This document shows, piece by piece, positions 43,763 to 52,016 of a DNA stretch of 64,000 nucleotides (position 1 is its first letter; the number at the start of each line of letters is the position of its first letter). Position numbers and translations under genes: made by a program. Under the pieces are notes generated by a model. The model ran no database searches and was not told the origin of the DNA. It worked only from the letters and a program-made list of their open reading frames with translations. The stretch is from Pseudomonas alcaligenes (GTDB taxonomy: Bacteria; Pseudomonadota; Gammaproteobacteria; Pseudomonadales; Pseudomonadaceae): contig NZ_LZEU01000001.1 of the NCBI RefSeq assembly GCF_014490745.1, positions 1,697,501 through 1,761,500 of the forward strand, in the 5' to 3' direction.

Positions 43763-44674
43763 ATGTCGCTTCATTTTTACCAGGCATACGCCTTGACCAT
43801 TCACAGCGAGTTGGCTCTGCCCGAACTGCTGGGGACCGATCCATCGATGAGCCCTGCGATGTGCGATGTCTTGATCCGCTTCGGGCGAGCGGCCGCCCCG
43901 GTGGCGGAGGGGCCACTTGAGCAACTGAGCGCCTTCGCCTGGGCGCGTCCGGGATTGCTCAAACTGGATGTGCCCGGGATTGCCAGTTTTCTTGTGTGTG
44001 GCGGATGTGAAATCACAGTAGAGCCGGCGGTTGGCTCCGATGAGGCCTCCATTCGCGCGTTTCTGCTCGGCTCGGCGCTTGGGGCGCTGCTGATGCAGCG
44101 CGGGTTGTTGGTTATGCACGGCAACGCCATTCGCATTGGCGATCGCTGCATGCTGTGTGTCGGCCACTCGGGGGCGGGCAAGTCCACCCTGGCAGCGGCA
44201 TTCACCCAGCGTGGTTACGCGCTGCTGGCCGACGACGTGATTCCCATCGACGGCAAGGGCTGTGCACTTCCCGGCGTGCCGCGTGTCAAGTTATGGCCCG
44301 ACAGCGCAGCTCAGCTGGGGCTCGACGTCACGCGGCTGGATGCTATCCGCCCGGGGGTGAACAAGTTCACGCTGCCCGTACATCAGTCGATGACGGATCT
44401 TCCCCTGCCGGTTGGCTGGATCTATGTGCTGACGGCTGGCGAAACTCCCAGCCTGAGCGCGGTGCGAGGCATGCGGCGCTTCGAGCTTCTGCAAGGCTAC
44501 GGCTATCGTCCGCGCTTCGTGGCGGGGCTTGGACTGCAGAAGGAGCAACTGCTTTCCTGCAGTCGCCTGGCGAATCAGGCGCAGATGAGCGAGCTGGTGC
44601 GCAAGCGTGACCATTTCGATCTGAATGGCCTGGTCGATAGCTTGCTGGCAGATATGCAAGAGGCCTGCGTGTGA
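43763..44674 (+). CDS. HprK-like kinase, candidate peptide Ser kinase
   Basis: 303 aa. The HPr-kinase fold is marked by 'LLVMHGNAI' (116-123), P-loop 'GHSGAGKSTLAAAF' (Walker A at 134-141) and 'ALLADDVIPIDG' (153-164) with the tandem Asp. There is no HPr protein or PTS gene nearby, so sugar control is unlikely. Homologues in paeninodin-type lasso clusters phosphorylate the C-terminal Ser of the precursor, and the predicted precursor here ends in Ser-Ser. It is the first gene of a five-gene operon; its TGA overlaps the sulfotransferase GTG by 4 bp. Confidence 0.82.
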   Translation: MSLHFYQAYALTIHSELALPELLGTDPSMSPAMCDVLIRFGRAAAPVAEGPLEQLSAFAWARPGLLKLDVPGIASFLVCGGCEITVEPAVGSDEASIRAFLLGSALGALLMQRGLLVMHGNAIRIGDRCMLCVGHSGAGKSTLAAAFTQRGYALLADDVIPIDGKGCALPGVPRVKLWPDSAAQLGLDVTRLDAIRPGVNKFTLPVHQSMTDLPLPVGWIYVLTAGETPSLSAVRGMRRFELLQGYGYRPRFVAGLGLQKEQLLSCSRLANQAQMSELVRKRDHFDLNGLVDSLLADMQEACV

Positions 44675-45534
44675 GTCGAGGCATTTTCTGGCTTGCTTCA
44701 TACCCCAAATCGGGTAACACCTGGTTTCGCATCTTTATCGAGAATCTGCAGCGAGATGCTGCGTGCCCTGCGGATATCAACAGGCTCTCGATCAAAAATG
44801 CCGCCAACAAGTTTTGGCTGGATGAAACACTTGGCTTCTCGACTGCTGATCTGCGCGAAGACGAAGTCGAAGCGCTGCGTGCTCCGGCGTATGAGTGGTT
44901 TGCGTCGACACAGGAGGCTGCCGGTTACTTCAAGATTCATGATGCGTATCGGCCCGAGTTACTGGTAGCGCAGCGGCACTACATGCGCGGTGCACTTTAT
45001 CTGATACGCGATCCGCTCGATGTAGCGCTGTCGCTCGCCAACCATCATGGCTGTGACCTGGATTCGGCGGTTTCGATGATGATCGACACGCAACGCACGA
45101 CCAGCTCTGGAGGCTCGCGCTATCTGGCGCAGGCCAGGCAGTACCTGTCGTGCTGGTCCGGTCATGCCACCAGTTGGGTGGACGGGCTGCAGGTGGGGTG
45201 CCATGTGGTGCGCTACGAGGATCTAATCGCGACCCCTATGGAGACGTTCACGCGTGCCGCCCGTTATCTACAACTGCCCGACGAGCCGGAGCGGATCGCC
45301 AAGGCCATCAGTTTCAGCTCGTTTGCCGAATTGGTGCGGCAGGAGGAACATTCCGGTTTTCGCGAGCGCAACGCCCCTGGGGCGCGGTTCTTTCGCCGAG
45401 GCCGGAGCGGCCAGGGGCGGCAGTGCCTGAGTAGAACCCAGATCAATCGTATTGTTTCCGCACATGGCGCCGTCATGGAGCGCTTTGGCTACCTGAATCA
45501 TGATCGTGAGATAGGTAATGACACTGCTTGCTGA
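44671..45534 (+). CDS. Sulfotransferase (PAPS-dependent, P-loop)
   Basis: 287 aa, GTG start within the kinase stop (GTGA). It has the 5'-phosphosulfate loop 'LASYPKSGNTWFRIF' near residue 8-22, the 3'-phosphate-binding 'LIRDPLDVALSLANHHG' near 110-126, and a late R-x-G-x-x-G-like 'RFFRRGRSGQGRQ' segment. It should move sulfate from PAPS onto a hydroxyl. The target may be the RiPP product (its core has Ser and Thr) or a surface glycan. It overlaps the CobS-like gene by 17 bp. Confidence 0.85.
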   Translation: MSRGIFWLASYPKSGNTWFRIFIENLQRDAACPADINRLSIKNAANKFWLDETLGFSTADLREDEVEALRAPAYEWFASTQEAAGYFKIHDAYRPELLVAQRHYMRGALYLIRDPLDVALSLANHHGCDLDSAVSMMIDTQRTTSSGGSRYLAQARQYLSCWSGHATSWVDGLQVGCHVVRYEDLIATPMETFTRAARYLQLPDEPERIAKAISFSSFAELVRQEEHSGFRERNAPGARFFRRGRSGQGRQCLSRTQINRIVSAHGAVMERFGYLNHDREIGNDTAC

Positions 45535-46474
45535 TATCTCTTACCCCGATACCCACTGCGATAGCCTCGCCTCGTTTGGCTGCGAGATGCCGTGGCCGGT
45601 TCCTGCATTTTCCCGCCCCGGGCCGCATGTGCCTGACATCGACCCTGCTTTCCAGTTCGTTCCCGAAGTCTGTCGTGCGCTGCTCATGGGCTTTGCCCAC
45701 AATCGCCGCGTCTATGTGCATGGCCCGCATGGCAGCGGCAAGTCGGCGCATGTCGAGCAGGTGGCTGCTCGTCTGAACTGGCCGTGCCTGCGTGTCAATC
45801 TGGATGGACATATCAGCCGCGCCGATCTGCTCGGGCGCGACATGCTGGTGCTGCGGGAAGGACGGCAGGTCACCGAGTTCGTGCCGGGGCTGCTCGCCTG
45901 GGCTCTGGAGCGCCCGATGGTACTGGTGCTCGATGAGTATGATGCCGGTCGTCCCGAGGTCATGTTCGTGCTGCAGCAACTGCTGGAGAGCGACGGACGA
46001 CTGACGCTGCTGGAGCAGAATCGAGTGATCACCCCACATCCGGCCTTCCGGCTTTTCGCCACGGCCAACACCGCTGGTTCGGGTGATACCTCCGCTCTGT
46101 ACAGCGGTGTGCAGATGCTCAATCAGGCGCAGCTGGATCGCTGGAATGTGGTGGTCGAGCTGGGGTACCTGTCCAGAGAGCGCGAAGGCGATATCCTGCG
46201 TGCGCGGCTGGCTCACCTGGCTGTGGATGAGGTGCAGGCCATGCTCGATCTGGCGGGTTTCTGTCGACAGGCGCATACCCAGGGTGAGCTGTCGACACTG
46301 CTTTCCCTGCGCACGCTGATCGCCTGGGGCGAGAATCACGCCTTGCTCGGCGACATGGCTGCCGCGTTCTGCCTGGCATTCTTCAATCGCTGCGATGGAC
46401 ATGAGCGCGCTTTGCTCGCGGAGCTCTATCAGCGCTGTTTCGCCCAGGAGCTGCCGGTAGATGCTCAGCGCTGA
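45518..46474 (+). CDS. CobS-like AAA+ ATPase (MoxR/chelatase group)
   Basis: 318 aa. From residue 28 on it resembles the CobS subunit of aerobic cobaltochelatase closely: 'VPAFSRPGPHVPDID', 'GFAHNRRVYVHGPHGSGKS' (Walker A 69-76), 'QVAARLNWPCLRVNLDGHIS', 'VLVLDEYDAGRPEVMFV' (Walker B 136-140) and 'PHPAFRLFATANTAG'. CobS normally works with CobT and CobN to insert Co2+ into a corrin ring, but no CobN or cobalamin gene is near. Here it is embedded in a RiPP-like operon, so it may power remodelling of another client. It overlaps both neighbours. Confidence 0.85.
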   Translation: MTLLADISYPDTHCDSLASFGCEMPWPVPAFSRPGPHVPDIDPAFQFVPEVCRALLMGFAHNRRVYVHGPHGSGKSAHVEQVAARLNWPCLRVNLDGHISRADLLGRDMLVLREGRQVTEFVPGLLAWALERPMVLVLDEYDAGRPEVMFVLQQLLESDGRLTLLEQNRVITPHPAFRLFATANTAGSGDTSALYSGVQMLNQAQLDRWNVVVELGYLSREREGDILRARLAHLAVDEVQAMLDLAGFCRQAHTQGELSTLLSLRTLIAWGENHALLGDMAAAFCLAFFNRCDGHERALLAELYQRCFAQELPVDAQR

Positions 46475-48017
46475 TCATCTCTCGGCGTTTGCCGTCTGGC
46501 CCGCGGTATATGCGAATGGCCAGGGTGAGAGCCCGGGATTCGTGGCGTCGGAGCGTGCGCTCAGTGACAGGCAGGCGGCATGGCGGCGCTGGCATCGCCC
46601 GCAGGCGCTGCAGCGATTCAACGTTGTTGAGCGGCTTTGGTACGAGTCGCTGGAGTGGGCTCGCGTCGAAACCCTCGCCAGTCGGCACCTGCCGGGCATG
46701 CGCGTCAATCTGGTTGTGGATCCGGAGCTGCCGCCTGGAGTTACGGCGCGCGACCATTTATACCGCTGCGCGCGCTGGGTATTCAGCGATGCCGAGTGGC
46801 GCGATGAGCAGTGGAAGTTGCCTGCACCGCCCGCGGCTGGATGGTGGGCGCGTATTGCGCAGCGTCCAGGGCAGCGGTTGGAGCACCTGCAGGCTCTCCT
46901 GCCCGCGTTGTTGCCGGTTGCGCGCGCGAGTCTGGAGGATGCGCAGAGCTTTGCCGATAAAGTGGAGCCGCTGGTCAGGCTATATGTGCAGATCTACGCG
47001 GATACTGTTGGCCCCCATGTGCCCGGCCTTGCTCCAGTGGTCGCAACTGCTGCTGCGGCCCAGAGCCTCCGCGAGGCTCCCCAGCGGATTCAGGAGGAGG
47101 GTGGGGATGAAGGCTACAAAGTGTATTCCCATCGCTGGGATCGTGTTCTCACGCGCAGGGAGCTCGTTCAGCTGCCGGCAGAGCCTTCCATGCTGGCGCC
47201 TTCCATTGATGCGGAGGCGAGGCGGCTGGCTCAGCTCTTTCGGCGGCGTCTGCTGGCGCGGCAGCCTGCGGGTTGGCGCTTCGATCTGGAGGTCGGCGCT
47301 CTCGATTCCAGGCGGCTGGCTTCGCTAGTCAGCTCGAACAATCGCGCCGTGTTTCGCCAGGAGTCGAACCTTCCGGCTGCGCAGGCTTGTGTGACGCTGC
47401 TGCTGGATGTCTCGGGTTCGATGCGTGGGCGGCCCTGGCAGCTGGCGTCTCTGGCGGTGGACTTGGCGGTGCAGGCGCTGGAGGCGGCTGGCATTCGTTG
47501 CGAGGTGCTCGGTTACGGTACCGGCACTGATCAGGAAAATCCGCTGTTGCGGGCTTGGCAGGAAGTCGGGGCGCCGTTGTCTCCTGGGCGACTGAATGCC
47601 ATGCGTTACCTGATTTTCAAAGCGGCTAATCAACCCTGGCGTCTGTGCCGAGATTTGCTCGGGCGCCAGGGCATCGTCGGGGGTGAGAACATCGACGGCG
47701 AAGCGCTCCATTGGGCCGCATCGCGGCTTCTGCGCCAGCCGCAGGCGCGGCGCATCCTCCTGGTCTTGAGCGATGGGCAACCCCATGACGATGCCACGCG
47801 GCGGGCCAATGGTTCTGAGTATCTCGACCTGCACCTGCACAACACGATTGCCGAGATCGAGCGCGGATCCATCCATCTTGCGGCCTTCGGCGCCGGTCAG
47901 GGTGTGAGTCGTTTCTATCGCAACAGCAGGGTGCTTGGGGCGCCCGAAGAGATTTTTCGGTCGCTATTTGGCGCCCTCGACGAGTTGCTCGGTGGTCCGC
48001 GAGGTGGAAGTGTATGA
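46461..48017 (+). CDS. CobT-like VWA-domain protein
   Basis: 518 aa. The middle and C-terminal parts follow CobT: 'DEGYKVYSHRWDRVL', 'RRRLLARQPAGWRFDLEVG', the VWA MIDAS 'LLLDVSGSMRGRP' (about 314-326), 'SPGRLNAMRYLIFKAANQPW', 'GGENIDGEALHWAASRLL' and 'RRILLVLSDGQPHDD'. The acidic linker typical of true CobT is replaced by a shorter less acidic stretch. With the CobS-like ATPase it forms a chelatase-type AAA+/VWA pair that lacks the large CobN subunit. Start ATG 46461 overlaps the upstream gene by 14 bp, and its own end overlaps the cyclase by 4 bp. Confidence 0.85.
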   Translation: MLSADHLSAFAVWPAVYANGQGESPGFVASERALSDRQAAWRRWHRPQALQRFNVVERLWYESLEWARVETLASRHLPGMRVNLVVDPELPPGVTARDHLYRCARWVFSDAEWRDEQWKLPAPPAAGWWARIAQRPGQRLEHLQALLPALLPVARASLEDAQSFADKVEPLVRLYVQIYADTVGPHVPGLAPVVATAAAAQSLREAPQRIQEEGGDEGYKVYSHRWDRVLTRRELVQLPAEPSMLAPSIDAEARRLAQLFRRRLLARQPAGWRFDLEVGALDSRRLASLVSSNNRAVFRQESNLPAAQACVTLLLDVSGSMRGRPWQLASLAVDLAVQALEAAGIRCEVLGYGTGTDQENPLLRAWQEVGAPLSPGRLNAMRYLIFKAANQPWRLCRDLLGRQGIVGGENIDGEALHWAASRLLRQPQARRILLVLSDGQPHDDATRRANGSEYLDLHLHNTIAEIERGSIHLAAFGAGQGVSRFYRNSRVLGAPEEIFRSLFGALDELLGGPRGGSV

Positions 48018-49927
48018 GTGCGATAGCCGGGATCATTCGCTTGGATCGGCAGCCTGTAGAGCGCTCGGTCCTCGAGCGCATGTGTAATGTGCTGGCGCCC
48101 TATGGTCGAGACGCCCAAAGCATCTGGCAGGGCGGCGGCGCGGGGCTGCTGCGCACGCTGCTGCGAAGCACGCCGGAGGATGCGTTCGATCGCCAGCCCC
48201 TGGGTGACGATCACTGCATGCTGGTCTTTTCCGGGCGCCTGGATAACCGCGAGGAGCTTGCTGCCCGTCTCGAGCTACCTGTGTCGGAGGTGGCGGACAT
48301 GGCCGACGCCGAGCTGGTGCTGCTGGCCTGTCGACGCTGGGATACCCGCGCGCTCGAGTATCTGTTGGGTAGCTATGCGCTGGCCTGCTGGCAGCCGCGG
48401 TGTGGCCGGTTGTGGCTGGCGCGCGACCCGATGGGCGGGCGCCCGCTGTTCTGGCATCAGAAGTCGGGTTTTGTTGCCTTTGCCTCTCTGCCCAAGGCGT
48501 TGTTCTGTGTGCCCGGTATTGCCAGGGTGATTTGCCAGGACAGTCTGCTCGATCGCCTTGCCATGCTGCCCATGAGCGGCTCCGGTAGTTTCTTCAAGGA
48601 TGTCCAGCGTGTTGAGGCCGGGCAGGTGGTGTTGTTCGAGGAAGGGCGCTTGAGTTCGCGCTTCTTTCACCGTTTCGAACCCGAACGGGAGCTGCAGCTT
48701 GGTCGTGACGAGGACTATCTGGAGGCTTTTTCCGGGCATTTCGAGCGAGCCGTCGCAGCATGTCTGCGCAGCGCGGGTCCCGTTGCGACGCATCTCAGCT
48801 CGGGGTTCGATAGCTCGGCAGTGACCGCGCTGGCTGCCCGCCAACTGAAGCTTCGTGGACAGCGTCTCACTGCTTTCACCGCTGCTCCTCGCGAGGGCTT
48901 CGCGGGGCCGGCGCCGCGCGGCAGGCATGCTGATGAAAGCCAGGTGGCGGCCAAGATGGCAGGCCGTTTTGACAACATCGATCACGTGGTGATTCGTTCG
49001 CAGGGACGTTCTCCGCTCGAAGATCTCCAGGTGTGCATCGAGGAGATGGACCGTGCGCCGCAAAACCCCTGCAACCGCGTGTGGCTGCGTGCCATCGAGC
49101 TGGAGGCGCAGGCGCGTGGCTGCCGAGTCATGCTCACTGGCGAGCGCGGCAACATGTCCATTTCCTATGACGGTCTACCGTACCTGGGGACGCTGTTCCG
49201 CTCTGGCCGGCTGCCTAGCTGGTGGAAGGAGATCAAGGCCTGTCAGGTGCGGCGCAAGCGTAGTCTGATCGCGCATTCGATCGCTGCGGCGTTACCGGCA
49301 TTCGCTTGGCGGCTGATAGCCAATCGGGCGGACCTAACTGGGCACCTCGCCGAGTACTCGGCGGTTGATCCTCGTCACTTGGCTTATCTGCACGGGCGCT
49401 CGCGTGAGGTGGCCTGGGACATGGACTACCAGCCGTGGCATGACAGTCGCGCCATGCGTATCGCGGTGCTGAAGCGGCAGGATACCGCCCAGCAAGCCAT
49501 GGCTGCCTGTCTGCGTGGAGTCGACATGCGCGACCCGACCGGGGATTTGCGTCTGGTCGAGTTCTGTCTGTCCGTGCCGGACCGCCAGTTTCTGCGTAAC
49601 GGCAAGCCACGCTGGTTGTTGCAGCGCATGATGGCAGGCGTTCTGCCTGCCGAGATCATGGAGGCACGGACCAAAGGCTACCAGGCGAGCGACTGGTTCG
49701 AGGGGCTTTCTGCAGATCGCGAGCGGCTGCGCGAGTCGCTGGCGCAGCTCAAGGCGCATCGCCGGGTAGGGGAGCTGCTCGATCTTGCGGGGCTTGAGGC
49801 GCTGATGGATGAGTGGCCCGAAGAGGGGTGGGACTCGAAAAGTGTTGTGCGCAACTATCGATTGAAGTTGCTCAGGGGCATGGCGGTCGGCGCCTTCGTG
49901 CGCTATGTCGAGCCGGACAATCGCTGA
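48014..49927 (+). CDS. Asparagine-synthetase homologue without Cys2, lasso cyclase-like
   Basis: 637 aa. It begins MSAIAGIIRL, so the Cys2 nucleophile of glutaminase domains is missing and this domain cannot release ammonia from glutamine. The degenerate N-terminal domain still shows 'MLVFSGRLDNREEL' and 'ARDPMGGRPLFW'. The ATP-PPi motif 'HLSSGFDSSAVTAL' (S263, G264, D266, S267) is intact, so it can adenylate a carboxylate. Those are the properties of lasso cyclases (McjC-like), which activate a core Asp/Glu for attack by the N-terminal amine. It is the last gene of the operon and is followed by a terminator. Confidence 0.82.
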   Translation: MSAIAGIIRLDRQPVERSVLERMCNVLAPYGRDAQSIWQGGGAGLLRTLLRSTPEDAFDRQPLGDDHCMLVFSGRLDNREELAARLELPVSEVADMADAELVLLACRRWDTRALEYLLGSYALACWQPRCGRLWLARDPMGGRPLFWHQKSGFVAFASLPKALFCVPGIARVICQDSLLDRLAMLPMSGSGSFFKDVQRVEAGQVVLFEEGRLSSRFFHRFEPERELQLGRDEDYLEAFSGHFERAVAACLRSAGPVATHLSSGFDSSAVTALAARQLKLRGQRLTAFTAAPREGFAGPAPRGRHADESQVAAKMAGRFDNIDHVVIRSQGRSPLEDLQVCIEEMDRAPQNPCNRVWLRAIELEAQARGCRVMLTGERGNMSISYDGLPYLGTLFRSGRLPSWWKEIKACQVRRKRSLIAHSIAAALPAFAWRLIANRADLTGHLAEYSAVDPRHLAYLHGRSREVAWDMDYQPWHDSRAMRIAVLKRQDTAQQAMAACLRGVDMRDPTGDLRLVEFCLSVPDRQFLRNGKPRWLLQRMMAGVLPAEIMEARTKGYQASDWFEGLSADRERLRESLAQLKAHRRVGELLDLAGLEALMDEWPEEGWDSKSVVRNYRLKLLRGMAVGAFVRYVEPDNR

Positions 49928-49984
49928 CCCGCTGCCTGGGTGGAGGCCGCTGGCGCTGAACTAGGGCAATACACCGATCCACAA

Positions 49985-50010
49985 AAAAAGCCGCCTTGCG
50001 GCGGCTTTTT
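49985..50010. terminator. Bidirectional terminator between the RiPP operon and etfQO
   Basis: AAAAAGCCGCC (49985-49995) and GGCGGCTTTTT (50000-50010) pair around a 4-nt loop with A/T flanks on both sides, so it can serve both converging operons. Confidence 0.9.
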
Positions 50011-50024
50011 CGGTGCGGCTCGAA

Positions 50025-51689
50025 TTACATGTTGGGGTAGTTCGGGCCGCCGGTGCCTTCCGGAGCCACCCAAGTGATGTTCTGGGCCGGATCCTTGATG
50101 TCACAGGTCTTGCAGTGCACGCAGTTCTGCGCGTTGATCTGGAACTTCTTCTCGCCGTCTTCCTGAGTCACCACCTCGTACACGCCGGCCGGGCAGTAGC
50201 GCTGCGCCGGTTCGTCGTACAGCGGCAGGTTCTTGCTCAGCGGAATGCTGGCGTCGGTCAGCTTCAGGTGGCAGGGCTGCTCTTCCTCGTGGTTGGTGTT
50301 GGAGAGGAACACCGAGGAGAGCTTGTCGAAGCTGATCTTGCCGTCCGGTTTCGGATAGTCGATGCGCTTCGATTCTGCAGCGGGCTTCAGGCAGGCATAG
50401 TCCGGCTTGGTATCGTGCAGGGTGAAGGGGATCTTGCCGCCGAATACGTTCTGATCCAGCCAGTTGATACCGCCACCGATCAGCGGGCCGAACTTGTGCA
50501 GTGCCGGGCCGAAGTTGCGGCTGCGGAACAGCTCGTCGTACAGCCAGCTGGCTTTGAAGCCATCGACGTAGCCATTGAGCAGGTCGCCGCCCTGGCCGTC
50601 GGCCAGCAGAGCGTCGGCTACCGCTTCGGCGGCCAGCATGCCGGACTTCATGGCAGTGTGGCTGCCCTTGATCTTGGCGAAGTTCAGGGTGCCGAGGTCG
50701 CAGCCGATCAGCGCGCCGCCCGGGAAGACCATCTTCGGCAGCGAGTTCAGGCCGCCTTTGCAGATGGCGCGAGCACCGTAGGCGACGCGCTTGCCGCCTT
50801 CCAGGTACTGCTTGATCACCGGGTGGTGCTTGTAGCGCTGGAACTCGTCGAACGGCGACAGGAAGGCGTTGCCGTAGGACAGGTCGACGATCAGGCCGAC
50901 CACCACCTGGTTGTTTTCCAGGTGATAGAGGAACGAGCCACCGGTGTTCTCGGTACCGACCACGTCCAGCGGCCAGCCGGCGGTGTGTACTACCAGGCCT
51001 TGCTCGTGCTTGGCCGGGTCGATGTCCCAGATTTCCTTGATGCCGATGCCGTAGTGCTGGGCGTCGGCTTCGGAGTCGAGGTTGAACTGCTTGATCAGTT
51101 GCTTGCCCAGGTGGCCGCGGCAGCCTTCGGCGAACAGGGTGTACTTGCCACGCAGTTCCATGCCGGGGGTGTAGTAACCCTCTTTCGGGTGACCTTCGCG
51201 GTCGACGCCGAGGTCGCCGGTGATGATGCCGCGTACCACGCCATTCTCGTCGAACAGGACTTCCTGGGCGGCGAAGCCCGGGTAGATCTCGACGCCCAGG
51301 GCTTCGGCCTGCTGGGCCAGCCAGCGGCACAGGTTGCCCAGGGAGATGATGTAGTTGCCTTCGTTGTGCATGGTCTTGGGTACGAACAGCCCCGGCACCT
51401 TGATGGCGCTGTCAGCGTTCTTCAACATGTAGATGTCGTCACGCTTGACTTCGGTGTTCAGCGGCGCGCCCAGTTCCTTCCAGTTGGGGAACAGTTCGTT
51501 CAGCGCGCGCGGTTCGAAGACCGCACCGGAGAGGATGTGAGCGCCGACTTCGGAACCCTTCTCGACCACGCAGACGCTGATCTCTTTGCCGGCGTCGGCG
51601 GCCTTCTGCTTCAGTCGGCAAGCGGCGGACAGGCCGGAGGGGCCGGCGCCGACGATGACGACGTCGAATTCCATAAATTCGCGTTCCAC
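50025..51689 (-). CDS. Electron transfer flavoprotein-ubiquinone oxidoreductase
   Basis: 554 aa. It passes electrons from ETF to ubiquinone at the inner membrane during fatty-acid and amino-acid oxidation. The FAD motif 'DVVIVGAGPSGLSAACRL' opens the protein, and the 4Fe-4S cluster is in the C-terminal 'YCPAGVYEV' ... 'NCVHCKTCDIKDP'. The start is GTG 51689 (VEREFMEF), preceded by AGGAGA at good spacing; the TTG 18 bp upstream is unlikely. It is divergent from etfBA. Confidence 0.93.
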   Translation of the reverse strand: MEREFMEFDVVIVGAGPSGLSAACRLKQKAADAGKEISVCVVEKGSEVGAHILSGAVFEPRALNELFPNWKELGAPLNTEVKRDDIYMLKNADSAIKVPGLFVPKTMHNEGNYIISLGNLCRWLAQQAEALGVEIYPGFAAQEVLFDENGVVRGIITGDLGVDREGHPKEGYYTPGMELRGKYTLFAEGCRGHLGKQLIKQFNLDSEADAQHYGIGIKEIWDIDPAKHEQGLVVHTAGWPLDVVGTENTGGSFLYHLENNQVVVGLIVDLSYGNAFLSPFDEFQRYKHHPVIKQYLEGGKRVAYGARAICKGGLNSLPKMVFPGGALIGCDLGTLNFAKIKGSHTAMKSGMLAAEAVADALLADGQGGDLLNGYVDGFKASWLYDELFRSRNFGPALHKFGPLIGGGINWLDQNVFGGKIPFTLHDTKPDYACLKPAAESKRIDYPKPDGKISFDKLSSVFLSNTNHEEEQPCHLKLTDASIPLSKNLPLYDEPAQRYCPAGVYEVVTQEDGEKKFQINAQNCVHCKTCDIKDPAQNITWVAPEGTGGPNYPNM

Positions 51690-52016
51690 AGAGAATCTCC
51701 TGCTCAAGGCTTCTTCGGTGTTGTTGATCTGGCTATAGGGCTAGGCTTTCTCTGGCCTGCGCGCTGGGCATTATATATATAGCCCCTTGCACGTCCAATA
51801 CAAACGTTTGTTTGAATTTTGTCAAAGCCATGTAGGGCAAGGCTTGGCGCCGGATGGATGGGTGGTTTTTCGTGTTGACCGAAAAGGGCGTTCCGGTCAA
51901 GATACGGGCGGTTTTGCGTTCGCCGTATGGGCTGACCGTCGGTTCCGGCCGACTTGCATCACCGGCCAGGCTTGCCTTGGCGACATTCTTATTCACCGGA
52001 GAGTAACGAGGAATCC
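51690..52016. other. Divergent promoter region between etfQO and etfB
   Basis: 327 bp without a gene, containing the PsrA-like site listed separately. The AT-rich stretch TATATATA lies at 51772-51779. The region should carry promoters for both directions, allowing joint control of the ETF genes. Confidence 0.55.
51801..51814. promoter_or_regulatory. PsrA-type operator (candidate)
   Basis: CAAAC-GTTT-GTTTG matches the published PsrA pattern (G/C)AAAC-N2-4-GTTT(G/C). PsrA is the TetR-family fatty-acid-responsive repressor of Pseudomonas beta-oxidation genes. The site is in the etfQO/etfB divergent region, as expected for genes that serve acyl-CoA dehydrogenases. Binding is inferred. Confidence 0.65.

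Noticed and set aside
43585..43764. 60-codon N-terminal extension of the PqqD-like gene
   Set aside because: PqqD-like proteins are about 90 residues and start near ATG 43584; the extension is basic, unlike the family, and covers the divergent promoter.
33000..50000. Exosortase/PEP-CTERM system, which also uses HprK-like and PqqD-like genes
   Set aside because: No exosortase-like membrane protease and no PEP-CTERM tail was seen in the window, while a lasso-type precursor and B2 protease were.
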